A stretch of DNA of 64,000 nucleotides from Cyclobacteriaceae bacterium YHN15 (lineage in GTDB: Bacteria > Bacteroidota > Bacteroidia > Cytophagales > Cyclobacteriaceae): NCBI GenBank assembly GCA_003797895.1, contig RKQB01000001.1, positions 124,001 through 188,000 on the forward strand, in the 5' to 3' direction. The position numbers were made by a program, and so were the translations under genes. The notes below the pieces were generated by a model. It saw only the letters and a program-made list of their open reading frames with translations, was not told where the DNA came from and ran no database searches. Shown piece by piece: positions 26,556 to 34,546 of this stretch. Every line of letters begins with the position of its first letter. Positions within the stretch are counted from its first letter, which is position 1.

Positions 26556-28064
26556 CTAAGTTAAAATACCCTTTACAACATGGCCTTCTACATCGGTAAG
26601 CCTAAACCTACGGCCTTGGTGCTTGTAGGTGAGTTTTTCGTGATCAATCCCAAATAAATGCAAAATTGTCGCCTGCATGTCATGCACATGAACCGGATCT
26701 TTGACCACATTGTAACCGAAATCGTCTGTTTCCCCATAGGTGAACCCCGGTTTTACTCCTGCTCCGCACATCCAATTGGTGAAGCACCTTGGGTGATGAT
26801 CTCTGCCATAATTATCTTCAGACAGGGTCCCTTGACTGTATACCGTCCTGCCAAATTCTCCTCCCCAAACGACCAAGGTATCTTCCAACAGGCCCCGTTG
26901 CTTGAGATCTTTGATCAGTGCTGCAGTGGCCTGATCTGTTTTCCGGCATTGATTTTTGATTCCTCCAGGCAAATTCCCATGTTGATCCCATCCCTGATGG
27001 TAGAGTTGTACAAATTTGACATCATTCTCGATGAGCTTTCTGGCCAATAGGCAGTTGGCTGCATAGGTGCCGGGATCACGACTGTCCTCCCCATATAGTT
27101 CATACACCCAATCAGGTTCCTTGGACATATCCGTAACCTCAGGCACCGAGGTCTGCATTTTGAAGGCCATTTCGTATTGAGCGATACGGGCACTGATCTC
27201 CGGATCTCCATAGGTATCCAATTGCACCTCGTTGAGGGATTTCAGGTAATCGAGCATTTCCCGTCTATCTTTTCCATCGTAATGCTCTGGATTACCAAGG
27301 AAAAGGACAGGGTCTTTTCCTGAACGGAACTGTATTCCCTGATATTGGGAAGGAAGAAATCCATTTCCCCAAAGCCTGGCATAAAGCGGTTGGTCCTGCA
27401 CGGCGTTTTTGGAAACCAATACAATAAAGGCAGGCAGATTTTGATTGTCCGAACCAAGCCCATAACTCAACCAAGCTCCCATAGATGGGCGACCTGGCAA
27501 TTGGTGCCCGGTCTGGAAAAAAGTAATGGCAGGGTCATGATTGATCTGCCCTGTTTGCATGCTTTTGATAAAACAAAGTTCATCCACTATCCCGGCTGTA
27601 TGTGGCATGAGTTCACTGACCCAGGCCCTGCTTTGTCCATATTGCCTGAAATTGAAGGCCGAAGCTGTCAAGGGAAAGGAACTCTGATCCGCACTCATTC
27701 CTGTCAGTCGTTGTCCGTCCCTCACTGAATCGGGAAGCTCTTGCCCATGAAGGTCAACCAGCTTTGGTTTGTAATCAAACAAGTCCAACTGCGAAGGCCC
27801 TCCGCTTTGGAAGAGGTAAATAATCCGCTTGGCCTTGGGTATGAAATGGGGCAAACCCTTCAAGCCATTGGAAGATTCGCCCAGCAAAGCAGTGGGCTGG
27901 TTTCCTGCTAAAATCTTCTCCATTCCCAAGAGCGAACCCAAAGCCAGGGAGCCAATTCCCAAAGAAGTCTTAGTTAAAAACCTCCTTCTATCCATTTTCT
28001 TTTCAATCTCCTGAAGATCCCGGTTGGAAGATCTTAATGGGGCATCGTGGTGGTGGTGACTCAT
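26556..28064 (-). CDS. DUF1501 (sulfatase-like) Tat-exported protein
   Basis: The 502-residue protein belongs to the DUF1501 family, alkaline-phosphatase-superfamily-like proteins found beside DUF1549/DUF1553 genes in Planctomycetes and some Bacteroidota. A twin-arginine signal starts at residue 24 (MDRRRFLTKTSLGIGSLALG). Motifs include FQSGGPSQLDLFDYKP, TAGIVDELCFIKSMQTGQINHDP, LVVWGGEFGRTVYSQGT and NYGRDHHPRCFTNWMCGAG, with the His/Asp residues expected of the metal site. The first 23 residues hold an unusual HHHH; translation could also start at the internal Met24. Substrate and reaction of the family are not known to me. Confidence 0.88.
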   Translation of the reverse strand: MSHHHHDAPLRSSNRDLQEIEKKMDRRRFLTKTSLGIGSLALGSLLGMEKILAGNQPTALLGESSNGLKGLPHFIPKAKRIIYLFQSGGPSQLDLFDYKPKLVDLHGQELPDSVRDGQRLTGMSADQSSFPLTASAFNFRQYGQSRAWVSELMPHTAGIVDELCFIKSMQTGQINHDPAITFFQTGHQLPGRPSMGAWLSYGLGSDNQNLPAFIVLVSKNAVQDQPLYARLWGNGFLPSQYQGIQFRSGKDPVLFLGNPEHYDGKDRREMLDYLKSLNEVQLDTYGDPEISARIAQYEMAFKMQTSVPEVTDMSKEPDWVYELYGEDSRDPGTYAANCLLARKLIENDVKFVQLYHQGWDQHGNLPGGIKNQCRKTDQATAALIKDLKQRGLLEDTLVVWGGEFGRTVYSQGTLSEDNYGRDHHPRCFTNWMCGAGVKPGFTYGETDDFGYNVVKDPVHVHDMQATILHLFGIDHEKLTYKHQGRRFRLTDVEGHVVKGILT

Positions 28065-28065
28065 G

Positions 28066-31000
28066 CTATCTTTTGGTTAGGAAGGCATCTGAATTGATTA
28101 TAGCGCTTGCTGTAACGGCATTTGCCGCCACCTGAAAAGGATCCAGGGTCGGCCGTACCTCATAGGCTCCCGAATTAAGCCAGCCTTTGAGTTTTGCCGT
28201 GTCTGACAAAAATTTCCGGTATTCATTTTCTCTAAGCTCAAGCAAAATTTCAAGCTCCTTGGAATGTGGTTTTCTTCCTGTCAGTTTGCGGAAAGTAGAT
28301 TCTATCGAAGTAGAGAGGTCCGGATAGGCCAACATCTGTTCCCCCAAAACCTTGGAAGCCTCTACAAAGGTCGGGTCATTCAAGAGGACTAAGGCTTGAA
28401 GGGGGGTGTTGGTCTCCTGTCGCTTGCTTACCGAAACACTGTGATCTGGGGCATCGAAAATCGCCAGGGAGGGGTGGTGAACGGAGCGCTTCCATACGGT
28501 ATACATACTCCTTCGGTAAAGATTTTTACCGGTATCCTGCACGTAATTGGCTCCATTGACTTTCCAAAGCCCCTCAGGCTGGTAAGGGAAAACACTTTTT
28601 CCTCCTATTTCCGGATGTAGCAAACCAGCTGCAAAAAGGGCCTGATCCCGGATCAATTCTGCAGATAGACGAACTGAAGGTCCCTTGGCCAAGAAGAAGT
28701 TGTCAGGATCTTTTTCCTCCAGTTCGGGCCTTTTTTTTGAAGCTTGTCGGTAGGTGGCCGAAGTGACGATCATGCGTTGCATGGCTTTTACATCCCATCC
28801 TGAATTCTGAAACTCAAGTGCGAGCCAATCAAGAAGTTCGGGATGGGAAGGCAATTGTCCCTGATTTCCAAAATCCTCCGAAGTATTGACTATCCCTTTA
28901 CCAAAAAAATTCTGCCAAAAACGGTTGATAGCTACTCTTGCCGTGAGTGGATTATCGGGATCTGTGAGCCATTGGGCCAAGCCCAGGCGATTTTTTGGGA
29001 GATCTTCCGGCATCGATAGCACGTTTTCAGGTGTATTGGGGAATACTTCCTCTCCTTGCAAATTGTATTCTCCCCGAGTCAGGATATAAGTTGGTCGTTT
29101 TTGGGGCATATCCTGCATGATCATCATTTCCGGAATGACTTCCACTGAATCTGAATATGCTTTCCTTTTGGCAACTACTTCTTTCAATTTTTCGCGATAA
29201 GCGACCGAATGATTGTTAAGATAAATTCCTTTCAGTGCCTCTTTTTCTACATAGCTGAGTTGATCCGCAGGCCGGTCCAGAGAGGCTTTGTATTTTGCAG
29301 GCTGGGCAATCTGCAGGACCTCAAGAGAGGAAAGCTCTTGGTCAAACACACTCAGCTCATCTACCAATGCTTCTTTAAGGCCTTTGCCTCTCCAAACTGC
29401 TCCAACTTGCAATCCGGGCTCATTGCCTTTGAAAAGTATGTCTTTGTACAAGTTGTCATGGGTGGTCAGCGCAGGCATTTCCTGTCCATTCAGAAAAACC
29501 TTGAGGCCTTTGGCTTTGGACGAACCGTCATAGGTCATGATCAAATTGATCCACTGATCTCTGGGAATGTCCTGTTCGGTGATTTTGGTGATAGCATTAT
29601 AAGGAGCTGTATGGGCCATGAGTAATTCGAGCCGATTGTTTTTCAGACTCAGGTGATAGCCCCTCCAATTGTAAAGCACAGCTCCCGACCCTTTATGGAA
29701 AATTACTCCTTCAGTCAAGGACTTTGGAACTGAAATCCAAATACTGACTGAAAAGGGGTCGTTTCTGGAAAAAATCCCTGATCTGCCCAGATCCAACCAG
29801 GAATCTCCGTTGAGCCGAATCGCTTTTCCTCTTTGTCCATCCACATAGGCAGGGCTCTGATTTTTCACCTCACTGCTTTCCATAGTCCCTTTTTGGGCTG
29901 GATTGAGGATGTTTTGGATAGATTTTCGGTCAAAATTGTAGTGGGCCACCAGGCTTAAAGGAAACTCCCTTCCCGACTCTTTTTGGTAGGCCTTTGAAGC
30001 AATCCAATCCTGAAAACCTTTCTCTTCCTGGTCGGCTACCTGCTTGAGGCTTACTTCCACTTTTTCTTTCTGAGAATATAAGTAGGAAAGCATTTTATCC
30101 TTCTTTTCATCGGTCAACAGCATGGTTGGAACTGGCGTGGCATCATCCCAGGAAATCTGTCCGGCCTCATCAACCTGATTGAAAAAACTGCTCAATTCAA
30201 AGAAATTTTTCTGGGAAATCGGGTCATATTTATGATCATGGCAACGGGCACAGCCCAGCGTCAATGCCATAAAAGCCTGACCCATGGTGCTGGTTCGGTC
30301 GACCACATATTCCACACGAAATTCCTCTTCTACAATTCCGCCTTCCATATTTTGGGGATGAATCCTGTTGAAAGCCGTAGCAATTAATTGGTCTTTGGTG
30401 GGATTGGGGAGGAGGTCTCCAGCCAATTGATAGGTTATGAACTGGTCGTAGGAGAGGTTTTGATTGAATGCACGGATCACCCAGTCCCGGTAAGGAGAGG
30501 CATCCCGGTAGCGGTCCACGGTATAACCATGGGTATCTGCAAACCTTGCGATGTCCATCCAGTGCATGGCCATTTTCTCCCCATAATGAACTGAATTGAG
30601 CAATCTGTCTACATGCTTTTCGTAGGCATCTTCTGATGAATCTGCCAGAAATGCATCCATTTCGGCCAGACTTGGAGGTAATCCTGTGAGGTCCAAACTT
30701 ACCCGTCGGAGTAGGGTTTCTTTATCAGCTTCAGGGGAAGGTTTGATCCCTTCTTGGTCCAGTTTGCTTAAAACAAAGCGGTCAATGGGATTTTTTACCC
30801 ATAATTTATCTTTAATTTTTGGTAATTCATGATGATGTGGAGGGATAAAGGCCCAATGTTTTTTGTATTCTGCCCCATCTTCTATCCATTTTATCAGGAT
30901 TGCTTTTTCCTTTGGTGTCAGCGTCAAATTCGATTCTTTGGAAGGCATAAGGTACTCAGGATCTTCAGAAATGATCCGGTGAAAAAGTTCACTTTTACGA

Positions 31001-31275
31001 AGCCTACCGGGTTTGATGGCGACCTTGCCAGGAGAATCTTTAAGAGAGGCAAAAGCCATTTCAGGGGTGTGTAAACTCAGTCCGGCTTTTTGGGCTGCCA
31101 GGTCAGGCCCGTGACAGGCAAAGCATTTATCAGATAATATGGGCTTGACGTGAATGTTGAAGTCCAAAGATTCCGGTAATTCCTCATAGGCTACCTGAAT
31201 ATATGCCGGGAGATCAGGTTTGCAGGAATAAAGAAATAAAATAAAGCAGAAGGAAAGGAGTATTCTTAGGTTCAT
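28066..31275 (-). CDS. PSCyt1/DUF1549/LamG/DUF1553 lipoprotein
   Basis: The 1069-residue lipoprotein (lipobox LYSC, Cys18) carries a Planctomycete-type cytochrome domain with heme site C51-F-A-C54-H55. A DUF1549 domain (about 155-370) contains a second CxxCH in LGCARCHDHKYDP. A LamG/concanavalin-like carbohydrate-binding domain (about 435-640, HYNFDRKSIQN to VDELSVFDQEL) follows, and then a DUF1553 domain (about 745-1010, WLTDPDNPLTARVAINRFWQ). Proteins of this build are thought to oxidise sugars or sugar derivatives in the periplasm, but the reaction is unproven. It is the first intact gene of a three-gene operon, and its ATG overlaps the end of a broken upstream frame. Confidence 0.9.
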   Translation of the reverse strand: MNLRILLSFCFILFLYSCKPDLPAYIQVAYEELPESLDFNIHVKPILSDKCFACHGPDLAAQKAGLSLHTPEMAFASLKDSPGKVAIKPGRLRKSELFHRIISEDPEYLMPSKESNLTLTPKEKAILIKWIEDGAEYKKHWAFIPPHHHELPKIKDKLWVKNPIDRFVLSKLDQEGIKPSPEADKETLLRRVSLDLTGLPPSLAEMDAFLADSSEDAYEKHVDRLLNSVHYGEKMAMHWMDIARFADTHGYTVDRYRDASPYRDWVIRAFNQNLSYDQFITYQLAGDLLPNPTKDQLIATAFNRIHPQNMEGGIVEEEFRVEYVVDRTSTMGQAFMALTLGCARCHDHKYDPISQKNFFELSSFFNQVDEAGQISWDDATPVPTMLLTDEKKDKMLSYLYSQKEKVEVSLKQVADQEEKGFQDWIASKAYQKESGREFPLSLVAHYNFDRKSIQNILNPAQKGTMESSEVKNQSPAYVDGQRGKAIRLNGDSWLDLGRSGIFSRNDPFSVSIWISVPKSLTEGVIFHKGSGAVLYNWRGYHLSLKNNRLELLMAHTAPYNAITKITEQDIPRDQWINLIMTYDGSSKAKGLKVFLNGQEMPALTTHDNLYKDILFKGNEPGLQVGAVWRGKGLKEALVDELSVFDQELSSLEVLQIAQPAKYKASLDRPADQLSYVEKEALKGIYLNNHSVAYREKLKEVVAKRKAYSDSVEVIPEMMIMQDMPQKRPTYILTRGEYNLQGEEVFPNTPENVLSMPEDLPKNRLGLAQWLTDPDNPLTARVAINRFWQNFFGKGIVNTSEDFGNQGQLPSHPELLDWLALEFQNSGWDVKAMQRMIVTSATYRQASKKRPELEEKDPDNFFLAKGPSVRLSAELIRDQALFAAGLLHPEIGGKSVFPYQPEGLWKVNGANYVQDTGKNLYRRSMYTVWKRSVHHPSLAIFDAPDHSVSVSKRQETNTPLQALVLLNDPTFVEASKVLGEQMLAYPDLSTSIESTFRKLTGRKPHSKELEILLELRENEYRKFLSDTAKLKGWLNSGAYEVRPTLDPFQVAANAVTASAIINSDAFLTKR

Positions 31276-31626
31276 GTGAAAGCAAATCTCCGTTTTAAAT
31301 TAATAGAATTTCCGTTTATATCCCGCATGGTGTTTTGGATATTGTAGTGAAACCCCTTCAATGCTGTTGCCATGGCCTCCTTCAGGATTATCCCTATGTC
31401 ACTCATTTTGGAAAGCACCTCCTCTTCTGAAATATTTCTCCTGAAACTTATAGGTGGTGGCCAATGAACTGTTTGCATCAAAATCAATGTCGATTTTGGA
31501 AATGCGGCCATGCTTAAGGTCATGAGAAATCCCCCCAATTTTCAAGGAAGCTGCACAATGGGAACTTGAAGGATCCCTCATAACCGGTCCTACCATACCA
31601 TTGAATATACTTGGGAAATGCCTCAT
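31272..31626 (-). pseudogene. Broken L-serine dehydratase-like gene
   Basis: Two overlapping minus-strand frames make one decayed gene. The first (from the ATG at 31626) reads FNGMVGPVMRDPSSSHCAAS, KIGGISHDL and FDANSSLATTYK, which match the start of the iron-sulfur L-serine dehydratase beta domain (GPVM.GPSSSH.A). Near 31440 this frame loses sense. The other frame continues with RRNISEEEVLSKMSDIGIIL and KEAMATALKGF, resembling the start of the dehydratase alpha domain. The whole enzyme would be over 500 residues, so a large internal deletion with a frameshift has occurred. The second frame's stop overlaps the ATG of the next gene. Confidence 0.6.
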
Positions 31627-31720
31627 AAACACTAAATTACCAAAAATTTTTGTTAGAGTTGATTTTCATCTGATTAGGTAGTACATTCTAGTCGTATTTA
31701 TACAAATAATCAACTTAACC

Positions 31721-32701
31721 ATGAAAGGATACGGCCATACTTCATCAAAAAAAGATAATGCTCTGGATGAGCATAAGGAAATTCCAGGGAATCCATCCGT
31801 GGCCAAAAGCAGTAAAATCAAATTAAATGACAGGTCTAATGGCAAAAAATTGAGGGCATTGAGTGAAGAAGATTGGCGGTTTTGGATTCATAATGGCTAT
31901 GTGATCATCAAAAATGCTGTTCCTAAAGAACAAGTGGCAAAAACGGCCGCCTTTCTTTGGGAGTTTACCGAAAAAGACCCTCATGACCCGAACACCTGGT
32001 ATGCCAAACCCAATCAGGATATGGAAATGAAAGAACTGGTAGGAACGGGAATGGTGGAAGTGTATAACCACCAGGAATTATGGAATAACCGACAAATGCC
32101 CAAAGTCTACGATGCTTTTGTGGATATATGGGGGACAGAAAAACTCTGGGTGACCATAGACCGCGCCAACCTGAATTTTCCGATACGGCCCGGGCATGAA
32201 TATAAGGCATTTATTCATTGGGACTATGATCCAGAAACCAAGCCTCAAAATGTACAGGGGGTTTTGGCTTTGGCTGACCAAACCGATGAAAATATGGGAG
32301 GCTTCCAATGTATTCCCGAGCTCTATAGAAGTTATGATACCTGGAAACTGACGCAGCCAAAAGAAAGGAACTATTTCCAGCCGGATATTAGGGGTTTGGA
32401 AGACGAAATTGTGAAAGTAAAACTGGAAGCTGGGGATTTATTGATTTTCAATAGTACCCTTCCCCATGGTATTCGGGCCAACCATTCTGATAAAGTCCGG
32501 ATTGCCCAATACATTTCCATGATGCCAGCCGAGGAAGATAATGAGGAACTCAGACAATGGAGGATAAATTCTTGGAAAAATAGAGTGGCTCCCTCTGGCT
32601 ATGCTTTTCCTGGTGATCCAAGGGATTGGGAACGAACCAAATATGAAACCGCCCGGCTTTCGGAGCTGGGTAAAAAATTATTGGGTTTGGAAAAATGGTG
32701 A
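31721..32701 (+). CDS. Phytanoyl-CoA dioxygenase (PhyH) family protein
   Basis: This 326-residue protein is an Fe(II)/2-oxoglutarate-dependent oxygenase of the PhyH family. The iron facial triad is visible as H166-W-D168 (FIHWDYDPETK) and H249 in LPHGIRANHSDKVRIAQY, with R260 as the likely 2-oxoglutarate anchor. The first 45 residues are charged and low in complexity, so a start closer to the SEEDWRFWIHNGYVIIK core is possible. Its last codons overlap the start of the KDPG aldolase gene (ATGGTGA), so it is translationally linked to sugar-acid breakdown. The substrate is unknown. Confidence 0.85.
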   Translation: MKGYGHTSSKKDNALDEHKEIPGNPSVAKSSKIKLNDRSNGKKLRALSEEDWRFWIHNGYVIIKNAVPKEQVAKTAAFLWEFTEKDPHDPNTWYAKPNQDMEMKELVGTGMVEVYNHQELWNNRQMPKVYDAFVDIWGTEKLWVTIDRANLNFPIRPGHEYKAFIHWDYDPETKPQNVQGVLALADQTDENMGGFQCIPELYRSYDTWKLTQPKERNYFQPDIRGLEDEIVKVKLEAGDLLIFNSTLPHGIRANHSDKVRIAQYISMMPAEEDNEELRQWRINSWKNRVAPSGYAFPGDPRDWERTKYETARLSELGKKLLGLEKW

Positions 32702-33372
32702 ATAAAGAAGGCATGCTGACCCAAAAAGGTTTTGACCTCATACAAATCCTGTCAAAAAACAGGATATTACCGGCTATTACCATCAATAATGTGGAAGATG
32801 CATTGCCTTTGACGGAGGCTTTGCTTAAGGGAGGTTTGGAGGTAATGGAAATTGCCTTCAGAACAAAAGCGGCTGAAGCGTCCATTGCCCAAATTAGGAA
32901 GCATTTTCCTGAAATGACGGTTGGAGCAGGAACACTTGTTCATACAGATCAAGTTTTAAAAGCAATAGATTCAGGTGCATTATTTGGCTTGGCTCCAGGT
33001 TTTAATCCTAGACTATGTCAGTTTGCCATTGACCATAAATTTGAAATGATACCTGGAGTCATTACCCCCTCTGAAATAGAGAATGCATATGATTTAGGGT
33101 TTCGTATACTTAAATTATTTCCTATCAGTCAATTTGGTGGAATGGAACTTTTGAAAGCCTTAAACGGACCCTATGGACAACTCGGTGTACGTTACATACC
33201 CATGGGAGGTGTGGATATTGGAAATTTCGGTGAATACCTGAAAGATAAAAATGTAGTTTCGGTCGGAGGATCCTGGATAGCCTCAGGAAAATTGATTCAG
33301 GCCAAAAATTTTCAGGCCATTCAGGAGAATGTCACTCATGCCCTTTTGAAAATACAGGGAACAGGCATTTGA
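32695..33372 (+). CDS. eda: 2-keto-3-deoxy-6-phosphogluconate (KDPG/KDPGal) aldolase
   Basis: The enzyme splits 2-keto-3-deoxy-6-phospho sugar acids to pyruvate and glyceraldehyde 3-phosphate. The 225-residue class I aldolase has the general-base glutamate in VMEIAFRTKAA (E52), the GAGTLVHTDQ loop, GLAPGFNPRLC, TPSEIENAYDLGF and the Schiff-base lysine in RILKLFPISQFGG (K140). It overlaps the upstream dioxygenase gene by 7 bases. The kinase that would make its substrate follows 67 bases downstream. Confidence 0.92.
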   Translation: MVNKEGMLTQKGFDLIQILSKNRILPAITINNVEDALPLTEALLKGGLEVMEIAFRTKAAEASIAQIRKHFPEMTVGAGTLVHTDQVLKAIDSGALFGLAPGFNPRLCQFAIDHKFEMIPGVITPSEIENAYDLGFRILKLFPISQFGGMELLKALNGPYGQLGVRYIPMGGVDIGNFGEYLKDKNVVSVGGSWIASGKLIQAKNFQAIQENVTHALLKIQGTGI

Positions 33373-33439
33373 TTATCATAAAAATGAATTAGAATTACCA
33401 GCAAGATTTAAGGTAAACAAATTTAGATAACGATCATTT

Positions 33440-34378
33440 ATGCAATTCCTAAGCTGTGATTGGGGTACCTCAAATTTTAGATTGAGATTGGTGGAATCTA
33501 AAAGCAGGAAGATTTTAAAGGAAATAATTTTGCCTGAAGGAATTGCAGGCACTTTTTCAAAGTGGGAAAAATCACTGTTGCCGGATTCTGAGAGGGTATC
33601 TTTTTACAAGCAGATCCTTAAGAAGGCCATTTCTGGATTGGATCTGTTGGACAGCAAACAATTACCATTAATTGTCTCCGGTATGGCTTCATCCTCTATG
33701 GGTATACTTGAGCTACCTTACATGAAATTTCCTTTTGGCTTGAAACCTTTGGAATTGAAGTTTTGCATAATTGAATCTGACGAAGATCTTGGGCATCCCA
33801 TTTTATTGATATCGGGAGCTTGTACGGAGGATGATATCATGCGGGGTGAGGAAGTGATTTTGATGGGTTTTGCCAACTTTGAAAAAAAGGATGGTGTGTA
33901 TATTTTTCCGGGAACCCACTCCAAGCATGTTATTGTTCGAGATTCAGAAGCCATAGGATTTAAAACCTATATCACCGGAGAAATTTTCGACCTTTTGATA
34001 AATAAAAGCATCATCGCCAATTCGGTGGAGCCCGGAGAGGACAGAACTTCTTTTATCAAAGGGGTTAAGGAGTCGGAGAGAGAAGATCTGCTTCACAGTA
34101 TTTTCACGATCAGGGCCAAGGATATCCTTCGGGGAACTGACCCGGTAAAAAATTACCAATACCTGAGCGGCTTATTGATAGGGGCGGAATTGCGTAAACT
34201 GGATATTTCCGATTTACCTATCCATATCGTAAGTGAAAACCCCTTGCTCAGCCTTTATGCAGCTGCCTTTGCCGAAATTGATGGGAATTGTAAGGTAAAA
34301 TTGCATAGCTCTGATCAGGCATTGGTTAGGGGGCATATGGAAATTTTAAAAGAGCTGAGCCAAGTTCGGGTTTCCTGA
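33440..34378 (+). CDS. dgoK: 2-dehydro-3-deoxygalactonokinase
   Basis: DgoK phosphorylates 2-keto-3-deoxygalactonate (KDGal) to KDPGal, the substrate of the aldolase just upstream. The 312-residue protein starts MQFLSCDWGTSNFRLRLVES, with the D-W-G-T-S phosphate loop of the family. It has SGMASSSMGILELPY, the GACTEDDIMRGEEV segment and FPGTHSKHVIV, all family signatures. With eda it forms the lower part of a De Ley-Doudoroff-type route. The upstream dehydratase is not in the window. Confidence 0.92.
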   Translation: MQFLSCDWGTSNFRLRLVESKSRKILKEIILPEGIAGTFSKWEKSLLPDSERVSFYKQILKKAISGLDLLDSKQLPLIVSGMASSSMGILELPYMKFPFGLKPLELKFCIIESDEDLGHPILLISGACTEDDIMRGEEVILMGFANFEKKDGVYIFPGTHSKHVIVRDSEAIGFKTYITGEIFDLLINKSIIANSVEPGEDRTSFIKGVKESEREDLLHSIFTIRAKDILRGTDPVKNYQYLSGLLIGAELRKLDISDLPIHIVSENPLLSLYAAAFAEIDGNCKVKLHSSDQALVRGHMEILKELSQVRVS

Positions 34379-34546
34379 TTGTTTTTTGTATAATATCAGG
34401 TTTAAATAATAATTAGGGTATATTTTGATTTAGCTGGAAATTATTCATTATTTTGATAATATAAAGATTTTCAGGCTTATAGGTCTGTATGTTACTGGGA
34501 AAAAATTCCAGGTATTGTATCATTCACCGTTAATGCTTTTCAGTTC

